A stretch of DNA of 64,000 nucleotides from Megachile rotundata (Eukaryota; Arthropoda; Insecta; Hymenoptera; Megachilidae), in contig NC_134988.1 in assembly GCF_050947335.1 (NCBI RefSeq), forward strand, positions 4,030,001 to 4,094,000. The letters run 5' to 3'. Each line of letters starts with the position of its first letter. Within the stretch, counting starts at the first letter, position 1. This document shows, in pieces, positions 23,186 through 34,970 of the stretch. Below the pieces are notes generated by a model. It was not told where the DNA came from. It was given only the letters and a program-made list of their open reading frames with translations, and did not search any database. Both the position numbers and the translations under genes were made by a program.

Positions 23186-23407
23186 GATTTATCATTGTCA
23201 CAAAATTTAGAAAGCACAGTAAATGATAGTCTTTGGATTAATTTTTTCTATTCACTTTTCGGAAACGAAGAACCGATAATATTATGTTTTATTCACAATC
23301 TTGTGAAAATGAGAATTCTTTTAATATTCGCGCCTTGCGTTTTATTAATTTTGTTGTTTTGCATTCTATCGATTGCGAAAAAGGGATTTAAAAATATATT
23401 TTCTTAA
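23186..23407 (+). other. Candidate 3'-terminal exon or chance frame with one TM segment
   Basis: An open frame follows a good splice-acceptor sequence (cttgtttacag ending at 23186). It reads 'DLSLSQNLESTVNDSLW', then 'FFYSLFGNEEPIILCFIHNL', then a hydrophobic helix 'ILLIFAPCVLLILLFCILSI' followed by basic residues 'AKKGFK', and stops at 23407. The composition (acidic and polar part, one helix, positive tail) resembles the end of a single-pass membrane protein. A second hydrophobic frame lies at 23424-23762. No homologue is recognised and no upstream exon is visible, so this is weak. Confidence 0.2.
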
Positions 23408-23762
23408 ATTTAATATTCATTGAATGAATTGGAAATTGAATATTCAGATTCTATTAAAAATTCAATTTTCGCTTTCCTTATGGTTTACTTCACAAATACT
23501 TATAACGTTTATTAATGAAAATTTTGATTTACGAGGTAATATTCTGCATATAACTATTACGTCTTTTGGACTCATGAAAAGCTTCGATAGTAACATGAAT
23601 GAAACTACATTATTATTTTTTTATCAATTTTTCGACCAAAAGTATAGTTCTTTATTTTTACATCTTTCTGCAATATTTTTTAGACAATCAATAACATTAA
23701 CAATAATTACGATACTAATATTGAAATACTATGAAATTTACCATTGCGTGTTCATGATTTAA

Positions 23763-24214
23763 CAATTTTAAACGTAATGAAATTACAAAATTAAGAAGTT
23801 TAATTCGTTAATTTTAACGGGTGACATTATCAAACTGTAATATCTTCTCTATTTTCTATAAGATCATAGAAAAAATAAATTTTGAATCAAATTTACAATA
23901 GTGTAATGTGAAGTTTGATCGAAATGACATTATGAAATTATTATGAAAAAAAAAGTAAAATGTAATATAATCACTTCATTTTAGAAATAATGAACTATAC
24001 ACGAATTTCAATTATTTAGTTGACGATAAACTACATAAAATTGTATGCTACAGTATGTTCCTTAAGTTTTATTTTCAAAATCTAGTTTGCCGGGTAGGCT
24101 AGAAGATGGAAGGGCTAAGAAAAATGAAGGAGAGGGACTCGTCAGTAAAGCATCCTAGCAGGCCCTTGCCTTAGATACGGGGACGTATGGAAGGGATGAA
24201 CAGGAATTTTATTA
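23763..24214. other. No gene; GC-richer from 24090
   Basis: AT-rich up to about 24090, then GC-richer sequence ('gccgggtaggctagaag', 'gcaggcccttgcc') that appears to continue on the other side of the MITE at 24217-24562 into a TATA box. It is possibly an LTR fragment split by that MITE. Confidence 0.4.
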
Positions 24215-24216
24215 TA

Positions 24217-24562
24217 CAGGATTTCTCACAATTAATGTAGGTCCCTGAAATAGGGGGTAGCTGATGTGATTCTGAATAAGATTTCCCTTTGCAAAAATGG
24301 GGTTTGAAGCTTCGTTTTTAAATTATTAAGGAAAAATGCGGACCAATCAGAGCACGAAGATTACGCACGCTTAGCCACTAGGCTCAAAGTTGTCGCTCTC
24401 GCGTCTGCGCATGCGTAATTCTCGCGCTCTGATTGGTCCGTGTTTTCCCTTAATAATTCAAAAACGAAGCTTCAAACCCCATTTTTGCAAAGGAAAATCT
24501 TCTTCAGAATCATGTTAGCTACCCCCTACTTCAGGGTCCTACACTAATTGTGAGACACCCTG
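24217..24562. mobile_element. Foldback MITE, 346 bp, TA duplication
   Basis: Nearly the whole element is a hairpin. CAGGATTTCTCACAATTAATG at 24217 pairs with the sequence ending ATTGTGAGACACCCTG at 24562, and TA flanks both sides. The inner arms contain 'gattctgaa', 'gaagcttcgttttt' and 'ggaccaatcagagc', shared with the 2-kb foldback at 5316, although the outermost 35 bp differ. A non-autonomous Tc1/mariner-type element. Confidence 0.9.
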
Positions 24563-24566
24563 TATG

Positions 24567-24575
24567 TATAAATAG
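24567..24575 (+). promoter_or_regulatory. TATA box (TATAAATAG), possible LTR promoter
   Basis: TATAAATAG is followed by a GC-rich stretch ('gggaggctcgttgagtacc'). It sits directly beside the MITE end within a block that may be an LTR. No transcript or gene is visible downstream. Confidence 0.35.
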
Positions 24576-24679
24576 GGAGGCTCGTTGAGTACCTACTAGC
24601 GAGAAAGTCAAGTCTCGGTCTTATGTGCCGTCTAGTGGAGATGAGCGTGGGAGTGAAACCGTCACATCTAACAATGTTA

Positions 24680-26085
24680 AAATAACTGATAAAAGTATTC
24701 TTTCGATTATTTCTTGAAATCTACAAAAATGGACACATTTTGTTATATTGAAGATAAATATATCAAATAATGACCAAATCTTTATTTTTCTTAAGTATAA
24801 TTTAAATATTGTTATTTATCTTTATTTTATTTTATTAAAAATAATGAAGAGAGTTGTACGTCCTATTTAGACATTAGATTGGCAACAGAACGAATATAAG
24901 GATTTTTAGTTTCATAAGTTCGATATGTGCCGATTTTTGGCTGTACTTTTCTATCGTTCCTTCCACTTCCGTTACGACCGTTAGAGAGCGAAGATGTGCG
25001 TTAGTAGCTTAGATAGTTTTTCTTTCATATTATTATATTAGTTTGTGTTAATTACATTTTGTATTATCTCCTTATATTATAAAGTTTAAATATGGTTATG
25101 TACTCTTTTTATTCCATTGATATTAAACCTGAACAAATAATAAATAAATCGGTTTATTCAACACCTCAAAATTAGCGACATTGAAAGTATTTATCATTTA
25201 TTTTTATATTTCATAAATATTTTTGTCAATCTATTAGTGAAAACAGCCAATTAAAAAATTTAATAAGTTGAGTTAGTAAATACATATTTTTAAAGCCATA
25301 AATTTTACAACAAAAAACACATGGGCATAATAATTTATTCCAATTAACAAGAAAAATGCAATAAACAGTGAAATAACACGAAAACATTAATTTTCATTTA
25401 TATCGTGCAAAATATAATTTTCATTAATAATTTGTCTGTGAATATTCAGTACTGCATCTGAAATTTGATTTACTTAGAAATTCAGAGACCAACACTTGAC
25501 GATGAATATTTTATACAAAAATTTTTATATGTCAGTGAATAACGACTATGTTTTAATAACCATATTTGTACATGTTCTCAAATTAAATTATTTGAATGAC
25601 GATATTTAAAAAAAAAAGGGTACGCTTTTGTGCTTTTGATGATCGATGCAACAAATTAAATAAACTAATGTCAAATTTTGGCAATATAATAAATGGATAT
25701 GCCCAATTCATTAAAACGTGGTCATGTATCTTTGATCCCGATATAAATCCATGCTGTTTCACATTTCTCTAGTGCATTTACACATGAGGTAACATCGAAT
25801 AACATAAATATTAATTTTACATTTGTCAGATACCAGAAGCGTGCCAATTTATAAATTAATTACTTTTGCGGTAATTACAAGCGTCAATCAGGCAGTTCGG
25901 AACATTAAATATACAGTGTCTTCAAAATTGTGGTACAATCGAATAAAAAGTCAAAAATATATAATGCAATTTTATAATGACAATTTATTTTCGAGAAAAC
26001 TGAGTCTGAACAATTTTGACGTGTTCATAAAAATTTGTTCGCGACATATAAAATAATGAATGCAATAACTTTTCACTATTTTGAT
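24680..26085. other. AT-rich sequence, no gene
   Basis: No supported gene, repeat end or structured element was seen. Confidence 0.5.
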
Positions 26086-26405
26086 CAGATTTGGTACCTG
26101 ATAATCTGGTGATTTGGGAATTTGATGATTTGGTAACTTGGAAAATTAGAAATTTGGGAATTTGGGAATTTGGAAATTTGGAAATTTGGGAATTTGGGAA
26201 TTTGGGAATTCGGGAATTTGGAAATTTGGGAATTGGGAAGTTTAGGCATTTTCGAATTAGAGAATTTGGAAATTTACGAATTAGAGAATTTGGAAATTTG
26301 GAAATTTCGGAATTTGGGAATTTGGGAATTTGGAAATTTGGAGATTCCAGAGTTTCGAAATTCAGAAATTTGAAATTTTGGGAATGTAGAAATTTAAAAA
26401 CTTGA
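26086..26405. repeat. Minisatellite of 'gggaatttgg' words
   Basis: Words of 8-9 bp (gaatttggg, aaatttgg) are repeated for about 300 bp. Because the unit lacks stops, it opens frames on both strands with Asn/Leu/Glu/Phe/Gly periodicity. These are products of the repeat and not genes. Confidence 0.9.
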
Positions 26406-27269
26406 AAGTCACATTCAGTAATATTAAAAAAATGTAACACTAAAAAATCTAACACTGCTTCACAGGATAAAAACGTATCACCCTGTATATAAAACAAAAT
26501 TGGCAATAAAAAATGCGCAGCAGAAATAAACTACAACCCCCATAACAGAGAATAATATAATATCAAGTTGTTATTTCATGTTTTTTTTTGTAGAGTACTG
26601 TACATATGTACTTCGTAATGTAAAGGGTTAACACGATATATCGTTGACGGACGAATAACTGCAGATTTTCATGTTCGTCCATTGCATCCATCCGAATCGT
26701 GTAACCGGGCATCGGTCTGTGGCTTCGGTGCTTCGGCGATTCCAAAACGTCGATCACCACTGATCGAATCAAATGTATTTTTGCGACTTTATCACCGCGG
26801 ACCTCGCACCCTTCGTGTTCATGGGTTCATTCGCGCGTACTATTCCACAGACTATCGATTCTCTTCGTTTTCAATTTTACCATTGTGTGCGAACGTGTCT
26901 GGCAAAACGACTTTCCTTTCGTTCGATCGACCACAATGCCAATTTTACCGAGAAAGAGTGCTGACAAGATTTCACCAAACAAAATTTCGAGATTTTTGAC
27001 GTCAGTGGTATTATACAGGATCCGTTCGAATAACACGTAAAAACGAATACTATATCATTCCTGATAGAAAAATAGGAAAGATATGTAGGATAGAATTTCT
27101 TATTTTTCGGCTCAGTTTTCGAGAAAATCGAGTTTGAAAATTCATTCATTCCTGTGTTGTGGTACTTATTTTTTTTGTTTGACGTTATTATTTTTTTAAT
27201 TGACGTAGAGCATTGTGTTCCGTCAAACTTTAAAATGCATGATTTTTACATGGTAATTAGATTATTGAA
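26406..27269. other. No gene identified; balanced composition 26600-27000
   Basis: The 26630-27000 portion is unusually balanced in base content for the window, with several overlapping short frames, none recognised. 'gtaaagggttaac' at about 26621 looks like one end of a piggyBac-type MITE without a visible partner. Confidence 0.4.
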
Positions 27270-27480
27270 GAAATTCTGAGAAAAATCGTCTGAGGTCCTC
27301 AGATATTACACTCATGGATTTTTATGTATGGGAATACATTGGAGGAAAAGCTTCCGTAAAGATATTAAAAGTGAGGAGCAATTAGTGCAAGCAGTTAATT
27401 ATGCATTGAAGGAATTGAAGAGTCAAAGCAAGAAGGTACCTTTGGTAATTAGGAGTGCATAGCCATGCATCTAATAACGA
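27270..27480 (+). pseudogene. Decayed mariner/Tc1-like transposase C-terminal fragment
   Basis: A plus-strand reading with frame changes gives 'LRSSDITLMDFYVWEYIGGK', close to the pattern of the third catalytic Asp region of mariner-like transposases (SPDxTPxDFFLWGYLK). Degenerate text corresponding to the C-terminal helices follows ('EEQLVQAV', 'ALKEL'). Stops interrupt it and no TIRs were found. It is an ancient fragment; the reading depends on one short motif. Confidence 0.4.
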
Positions 27481-27643
27481 GACAATTTCAGCAATTTTAT
27501 TTGCAAAAGTAAAATTCGTCGAATATTTTATTCATGTTTTTCTTTCAGACTTTGCCATAATATGTCAATAAATATATTTGCATTTGTCTTTTGACACCTT
27601 TTGGTCGAAATTGGTATTTACAAAATCATGTTAGAAATACTGT

Positions 27644-28149
27644 TAAGGTGAAGTGAGGTAAGTTCGTAAACGGGGCAAGTGTGTATACAGGCTATTTTTA
27701 TTACAATATGAGCGAAATTTCTCCATTTAGTATATTTGTTTTCTTGTTTTGTTTCACTATATCCCCTTTTATATTTCAGCTAAGAGTACTTGTTTGCAGT
27801 ATAGAGTACTTGCATAATGCAGTAAAAAGCATTTTATAGCAGATTTGTTAATTATTCTGTTCTTGCCCCATTGCACATGAAATAAAGTTTCAAAGTATTT
27901 AACTTGAAGTTATACGCTCTTACCCCATTTTCGGGGAAAGTGCAGAGTAGTTGACATTTTAAACAAATTCCTATCAAAATCAAAATGTGCAAGGAAAATT
28001 AAGGTTCTAGTTAATATTAATTAAATAGTAGTAATTGTGCAAAGCGTTCGATATCGACAGCGTTAAGTATTTACATAGCATAGTGAAAATACTTACGTTT
28101 AAATACCAACTTTACAAAAACCGGTCTGCACTTACCCCACTTCAACTTA
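27644..28149 (+). mobile_element. 506-bp repeat element, copy 1
   Basis: The ends TAAGGTGAAGTGAGGTAAG and CTTACCCCACTTCAACTTA are imperfect inverted repeats of about 18 bp. It has the same length as copy 2 (37172-37677) and differs from it at only a handful of positions by eye. No coding potential. Landmarks are 'ttcgtaaacggggcaagtg', 'cttgccccattgcac' and 'aaccggtctgcac'. Repeated 'gcaag/cttgcc' and 'taccccac' words suggest a structured non-autonomous DNA element. Confidence 0.8.
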
Positions 28150-29887
28150 ACTGCATTAATTAAATAAAAGTGGAATTTTCATCAAATTTTAACATCGATG
28201 AACAGTGCTTCAGTATCCAACTGAGAATAATCCCCATCACAATTAATACAATAAATAACATTGTTCTACCTGTTAATTAATTAGAAGCTTGCCGTTCAAC
28301 ATGATCAAAACACTCAACTTTGTAATAGTAGGAAACGAGAATGTGTTAGTTTCCTGTAAATGTATCCTAATATATACATCCCTACGTAGCATTTAAATCA
28401 TTCTACCATTCATTTATTTAATGCGTGTCTCCTAGTTCTGTAATTACCTCGAAAGAGCACAGACTATTACGTAACAGTTAATCAGATCGAAATTTCTCTC
28501 AAATACGAACACTCCCAACATTCCAGTTCCGTAGAGTACTTACCTTGTGGATGGCAAATTAGCCAGATCAGCTACACACTCATCTAACTACTGACACAAG
28601 CACCTAACATACTGTAAACTTTAAAGCAACTACTCGAACTCGTTTATTTTCGATTTCAAATATCTTGTCTTTGCCTTGCTGTGCATTCTTGCTTTAAAGG
28701 TTAAAAGGTAGGAAACACGCGTTGAACTAAAGTTTCATCTTCATTTTATCCTTTCCATGTTAATCAGTGCATATATTTTTTGTAGATGCTTTTTTCTGAT
28801 TGAATTACTTCTGCCTTCGTAGTAATGCAATTTGAAGTGCACTCACTTTGTATATGAGAATTTCCTACATTTTACAGGACTTCTTACGGTATATTTTATG
28901 AAAGCATTAAAGTTTTAGATGTACTGTAGAATTTAATTTCTTTACTACGATGCTATGATTGAAAATGAGTCTGATGTGAAGTTATTGCGTTTATAAGTGA
29001 TTGCATGAATAATAAGCGTTATTCGTATTAAAATTTAACTGTATATTTACGGAACTTCTTCAAACGACTTATTTAAGTAATTTAAAATTTCTTATCTTTC
29101 GTTAAGAAGGAAATTATATTGTATTAAACGTTACATTAACAAGCTTTTCGTTAGTCTTTCATGATTTGCCTATAAAATAGAGTATATGAATGTAGACTTG
29201 CATGCTATTTATAAGTTAACATAGTTTCATAAACGAGCGAAGATAATATCTGAGGAGTACCTCGTATTAGTATAAACAGATCGCACAGTAGAATCAGATC
29301 GCACAGATGCACAACGATATAAAAATAAGATAAAGAAGCATAAAAAAACAGACAGTTTTGGTCTCTCACCATAATCTAATCAACGATATTTAACACAAGT
29401 CAGCACTGACAATCACTTAGAATTCTGTCTGGGCTCACTGTTAGGTCTTATTGTTAGAACACAACACCATAGCAAGAGGATTAGACCTCTACCCAAGTTT
29501 TCTATCGATACATCGTACCGTTTCTAGTTTCTCCGGACACTTTGTACAGTTTCAAATCAATAGGCTCTTTACTCGCAACAGCAATAACACCAAGGAGTCA
29601 TTACATTCTATCTATTATTTTCAGTTCATTATTATTCACATCTGGTTACCAGAATTCTTAATCTTAACAAGGAATTCTTTATTTGCAGTTTTCTATTCAT
29701 GTCGAGGTATTGCTTGGTTTCATTACTTGTTAAGGTCACATTTTGGGGAAAATCTAGACCCACCACATGCGTCACTTGAAGTTCCATTTCCACTCAATTC
29801 TGTAGCACCGATAGAAATCAGGAACTGTTTTCCTCACTCTTATTCGTAAAAATTGTACGCCTACACCGAGCCTTCACTTTTGTAATA
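28150..29887. other. No gene identified
   Basis: AT-rich and apparently unique. A 132-codon plus-strand frame (29451-29849) has no recognisable domain and no codon pattern that sets it apart. I would not call it. Confidence 0.45.
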
Positions 29888-30447
29888 TAAGCGTTCAAAT
29901 CTCAACTACCTTACAAACAAGTCGCCATACAGTTAACATAGTTTCTAATTGGGAGTGGTTTATCAAGCAAAGCACATATTTATAGTACAGTATAGAAACA
30001 TCATAATTAGTTGACACACCGTGTGCAATATTCAACGAGGCTGGAATGAATTCATTTCAATCACGAACATTAACACGTTCAGTATGGTTGACGTATATAT
30101 TAATTAACATATTATACATAAATATGTCATGGACAAGTCCTATTTCATTGCAGATGACGTACACATACACGTCATCGAATAAGTCATCATACAGGAAGTG
30201 ACATGTATGCTCTCGTCATTCGTGTTTTATACAATGTTTAAGTTTTGTTCGAAATCTTTTTCAGCTTCGAATCTCAACAACTTTAGAAATAACTCGTCAC
30301 ATAGTTAACATAGTTCTCAACCTGGAGTTGTTCTTCAGGTAAGAAATATATTTATACTATAATATATAAACATCATAATTAGTCGGCACACCACATGTAA
30401 TATTCAACATGGCTGAAATTTCGATCACGAGCGTTAACACTTTTGTC
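29888..30447 (+). repeat. Diverged tandem duplication, ~190-bp copies 375 bp apart
   Basis: About 29888-30075 and 30266-30447 share the order 'atctcaac', 'gttaacatagttt', 'catcataattagt', 'cacacc', 'aatattcaac', 'atcacga' and 'ttaacac'. The copies are clearly homologous but diverged. The sequence between contains 'gacgtacacatacacgtcatc', a near-palindrome. Confidence 0.65.
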
Positions 30448-32616
30448 AAAATATCAACCTTCGCCAAGATGAAGAATTTTGTATTAGCTAGATCACGTAT
30501 TTTCCACGTCTATTATTTATTCATTTTTATAATTTAATTTGAATTTGAATATACGTGGTCGTTAAACGTCCGTAAATCAAGGATTAAAGCCGAGATAAAA
30601 GTTTTACGTCTCAAGAGCAAAATCACTGTTAAAGATAATATGTGCGGTACAAAAATAAATATTAGATTCGAAGAGAGTAATTTGACGCATACGAAGAATA
30701 AGCACGGTTTATTATCTCGTGATTAGCGAAAATTACATTATCGAGGGAATAATGTTATATACACAATCACTTTCAATAATCAGTTTTGGTTAGTCCTCTT
30801 CACAAATACCCATTTAAGATAATCTGAGGAATTATTGATCAAACAATTAATACTGTAAATATTATTTGAACTTTACAGTGTTTTCACTTTGGCTTAATCG
30901 CATTAATTTTATATAAATTATATATCGCGATATCTAAAGTGAGTATGTAATGTTAAAATGAATCCACTAATTAACAATGCAATAATTTATTTATAATAAC
31001 ATTTCTGTTAATTTTGAACGTTTAAGCTAATCAAAATGCATTCTCTTTAGATAACAAGTGTAAATTTTTATTATTTTATCTGATACTAGTATATAATATA
31101 ATATAACAAATAATGATGTTTATTTTAAATATGACTTGAAGTGTTAAAATGAAAACTTTTACTTGGAGTAAAATTAATTGAGCGAGTGTTGTAAATGAAA
31201 CATAACTTGTCATGTGAACTGTAACATTTGTTATAAATTAAATGTGTTATTTCGTTCATTTATTATAAACCTTTAACTGGAGGTACGAAACGACTCCAGT
31301 CAATTTAGCTTCAATTTTAGCCACTTATATCCTGAAAATCTGAATAAATGCTTTTTTTTTAAATCGGTAGTTTATTACTATATCTCAAGAGTGAGATATA
31401 CTTTGAGAAACTGTTATATCTCAAGAGTGCTAGCTAAAATTTTAGCCCTTTACATTAAAATCAAAAGAAGTTCTCAGTTTTTCTATGAAAACTGTAATTT
31501 TTTCAATTGTTTCACGTTCTTGAATCTTTCTTCATATTCAACGTTTAAATTTACTGAAATGAGCTGTGAAATATGTCAAAATTTTAAAGAATATTTAAAA
31601 TTATGTTCAAGTTAAAATAATGTGTAGCTTTATTATAAGAAACACTTTTAGTGGCTAGAATTTTAAACGTCTCAGTGTGTCAAGTATAATGAAGTGTATT
31701 AAAAGATAATTATTACGTCAGTTATAATTTTGCATCGTTTAAATATGAAAGACATTGCAGTCAGCTTAACTACTTCTTTAAATGTCACCTCTGTGACATT
31801 TAACTTACAGTTGTGACAAAAAGTAAAAGGAAGTTTGTAACTTTAACAAATCCTTTAAAAAATCCTTAGTACCATGTCCGCACCCGTGGCACATTGCAGA
31901 TCCTGTTCGAATCGCTTTTGTCCGTCTGTTTCCATTCGCAAATGAACCAACCGTTCAACCGCAACCCACGAACCGTCCCGTAAAAGTGGACCTTTGCAAA
32001 GTTCCTAACCAATCCCTGGTCTCGACTCGAATTTCGATTTCACCGCAAATCGACCGCCCCATTCGATTGTACACTCGGATGCAACGTAGGCTTCCTTTAG
32101 ATAAGATACACACGTAAACTAGGCAATTTTTAAATTCCATCGCTTTAAACTTAAACACTTCTTAATCCACAAGTTTTCGAATTTTTTAATTTTTGAACTT
32201 ACAAATTCTAAAATTTATACCGTTCCTGCTATCGAATTAGGGCTATGAGCCATCGAATTAGCACCACTACAAATTTTCAGCATATTTTACGTTTTCCGTA
32301 AAATTAAAAGGTCTGTTCAAATTGTAATTATATAATTTATTAGCTACTAACGTGATACACTACTACGTAACCTTATTAACACATGTTAATGTCTTGCATT
32401 TCCATCCCTTGCTTTGGTCACAGCTTATATCTTCATTTATATCTTCATTATTTTCCCAACTATTTGTAATGCATTTCAACTCAGATAATATGGTTGGAGG
32501 GTTGTAAACTAGTCTTTTCAGTAGACTAGTGTGACGTCGTGCGACGACGTTTGATGTAATTGCTTAAGGACTATTTATCTAAGGATTATTATTATTATTA
32601 AGTACATATATATATA
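30448..32616. other. AT-rich sequence, no gene
   Basis: No supported gene. 'tatatctcaagagtg' occurs twice, near 31380 and 31415. The 31880-32100 part is less AT-rich but unrecognised. Confidence 0.45.
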
Positions 32617-32618
32617 TA

Positions 32619-33363
32619 CAGGGTTTGTCCAATAAGTATCGGGACTGATTTTTTTCTACTAGTGTGGAAGGTCAGGGAGCAATCTCTATTGACTAGATCG
32701 ATGCGGGAGGTTGTTATGTATAATAGAAATTTAGGTTCATTTGTATTCCACCATTTGTTTTGTTTATATTGTGCTTGAAGTGGAAGCATATTTAACATTC
32801 GCGTCGAGATTCCAGATGCAACGAACCGTCGAGCAGCGTTGTGCCATTAAATTTTGCGTTAAGCTAAATAAATCTGCTACGGAGACATTTGATATGATTC
32901 GTCAAGCTTACAAGGACCATTTCATGTCCAGAACGCGTGTCTTTGAGTGGCACAAAAAGTGCAAAAATGGCCGTGAAGACGTCGAAGACGAGCAACGCGT
33001 TGGACGACCGACGTCGTCCCGATCCGATACGGATGTCGACAAAGTGCGGGAAATTTTGAATTTTGAAACCACCCTACAGTCCAGATATGGCTCCCTCTGA
33101 TTTTTTCTGTTCCTTTGCATTAAAAGAAGCCTTAAAGGACATCGTTTCGGGACGATTGAGGCGGTTCAAGCGGCTTCGACGGAGTGCCTGAAGAGTCTTA
33201 TGCTTGCCAATTTCCAGGGAGCGTATGAACAATGGAAAACCCGCTGGCAACGGTGTATTGATGCAGGAGGGGCATACTTTGAAGATTATTAACTCAATGT
33301 ACATATATCTTCAACGAATTTCATTTTAGGACATTAATCCCGATACTTACTGGACAAACCCTG
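32619..33363 (+). mobile_element. Internally deleted mariner, 745 bp
   Basis: The inverted ends CAGGGTTTGTCCAATAAGTAT (32619) and its complement (to 33363) are flanked by TA on both sides. It carries the N-terminus and C-terminus of a mariner transposase with the middle missing, so it can only move in trans. It lies in a TA-rich tract 8 bp from the Tc1-like element that follows. Confidence 0.9.
32816..33291 (+). pseudogene. Mariner transposase with internal deletion
   Basis: Translation starts at ATG 32816 with 'MQRTVEQRCAIKFCVKLNKS' and continues through the HTH region with 'RVFEWHKKCKNGRED' and 'GRPTSS' (paired DNA-binding helices and linker). At about 33065 the frame jumps directly to 'PPYSPDMAPSDFF', the block of the third catalytic Asp, read in another frame. 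A one-base loss near 33140 shifts the frame before the C-terminus 'FQGAYEQWKTRWQRCIDAGG' and 'YFEDY'. The stretch carrying the first two catalytic Asp residues is deleted. A typical mariner transposase is about 345 residues. Confidence 0.9.
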
Positions 33364-33371
33364 TATATATA

Positions 33372-34970
33372 CAGTGGCGGCCATATACTTACGTACACTT
33401 ACTAGAATTAAATATTATTTCCTCTACACTTATACGTTACACGAATACATGAAAATCAATTATATTTTTTATAGGTTTACAATATGCATAATAAGATTTC
33501 AAAATAGCTTTATTTAATTTGCTATAATTAAAAAGTTTTTCGTATTTTTATGACGAAGTGTCAAGTTTTCTGCGGACACATACTTAAGTACACATCGAAA
33601 CACCTATATTTTCGCATGTTTATTTAACTTATAATTATAATACATTAATATTTCGTATGTAGACCCTTATTTTTTATAACTGCGGCACACCTTCGCGGTA
33701 TGAATTCGATAAGTCGAACACATCTGCTGGTAGGTATCAAATTCCATGCTTCCTGTACAATAGTGTACAATTCATCAATATTTTTGGGTTTCTGCTTTTG
33801 TACATGTTTGTCGACATCAATCCACAGCATCTCGATTGGATTTAGATCCGGAGATTGTGCTGGCCAGTTCATCACGCGAATATTATTGTCACTCAAAAAT
33901 GTCTTGACGACTTTAGCGGAATGTTTTGGATCATTATCTGCTTGGTAGACCCATTCCTGTGGCATGTATTCTTCGGCGAATGGTAGTAATACGTTTTTTA
34001 CAATATCCAAATATGCGTATCTGTCCATGATTCCAGTTATGCGATGAATAGGACCAGTAACTCTTACTGTCATAGCTCCCCAAACGAGTACCGACCCACC
34101 ACCACCTTTTACAGTCGGTTTAATACAATTTTTATGAAATTCTTCTCCTTTGCGACGTCTCACGTATATTTTGCCATCAGATCCAAATCGATTAAATTTC
34201 GATTCATCTGTAAAAATTATTCTGGACCACTGCTGAGGTGTCCAGTTTAAATGGTCTTTCGCAAAAGCAATCCTAGCCCGACGATTTTTTTCTGAAATGA
34301 GCGGTTTCTTTCTGGCAACCCGTCCGTATAGTTGAAACTCATTAAGTCTTCGCTGGACAGTTCTAACACTGATTTTTTTATGGAGATCTGCTGCTATTTC
34401 TTTGTGGATGGCAACTGCAGTTTTGAATCTGTCCGCTTCAGATAATCGGTGAATCTTGCGATCTGTTCTTTGATCAGTTTTTCGAGGTCTCGCTTTACGA
34501 GGAACGTTATCTGGTGTTCCATGAAGGGTAATATGTTGTATAGCTTGATCGCAAGCCATAATAGAAATCTCTAATTTCTCGGAAATCTTTCGGTACGACA
34601 TTCCATCCTTCCGAAGCTGTTGCACTATTCTGGCGTGATATTTTTTCCTTTACTCATTGCAGCACTATTATAATACGTCTAACTGCAAACACTGCCCACT
34701 AAATACTGGTAAATATTGTTTATAATTGGCCTAGCTGTGCGAAACAAAAGCGTACGTAAGTAATTGTCCGCTGCAAAACCGACAGAGTAAAAGAAAACAT
34801 TTACGAAGTACTCATCTTTTTTAAATAAGCCAAAGCTCTACTGTAAATATGAACATCAGGGTTCAAGATTCTTAGAAATTAATTGTTCATACCACTATCT
34901 GAGCTTTGTAGAAATATATCAAATTTTAAAGTTAAAATATGAGGTGTACGTAAGTATATGGCCGCCACTG
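33372..34970 (-). mobile_element. Tc1-like transposon, 1599 bp, nearly intact
   Basis: The ends CAGTGGCGGCCATATACTTA (33372) and its complement (to 34970) are flanked by TA (33370-33371, 34971-34972). The length is right for a full Tc1-family element. A single minus-strand transposase fills most of it. Ends and gene agree, which makes this the best-preserved DNA transposon in the window. Confidence 0.93.
33645..34657 (-). pseudogene. Tc1-family transposase, one frameshift near the start
   Basis: The long frame, 326 codons, opens at a GTG and not an ATG. The proper ATG appears to be at 34657, in a different frame: a run of six A residues (complement of about 34641-34646) seems one base short, separating the first few codons from the rest. 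Downstream all hallmarks are present: a paired-like HTH ('MSYRKISEKLEIS'), a second HTH with 'SVRTVQRRLNEF', then the DD34E catalytic core with 'FTDESKFN', 'QADNDPKHSA' and 'SPDLNPIEMLW'. The nuclear-signal-like 'RKKPLISEKNRRAR' lies before the core. Function: excision and insertion of the element at TA. The break is small, so it was active recently, or the frame slip may be a sequencing error. Confidence 0.88.

Noticed and set aside
24060..24680. Solo LTR around the MITE at 24217
   Set aside because: Composition and a TATA box suggest it, but no TG...CA pair with a matching target duplication could be found.
26091..26506. Long frames on both strands with Asn/Leu/Phe/Gly or Phe/Pro/Asn/Ser periodicity
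   Set aside because: Produced by the 'gaatttggg' minisatellite, which lacks stops on both strands.
29451..29849. 132-codon plus-strand frame
   Set aside because: Composition follows the surrounding AT-rich DNA and nothing in it is recognisable.
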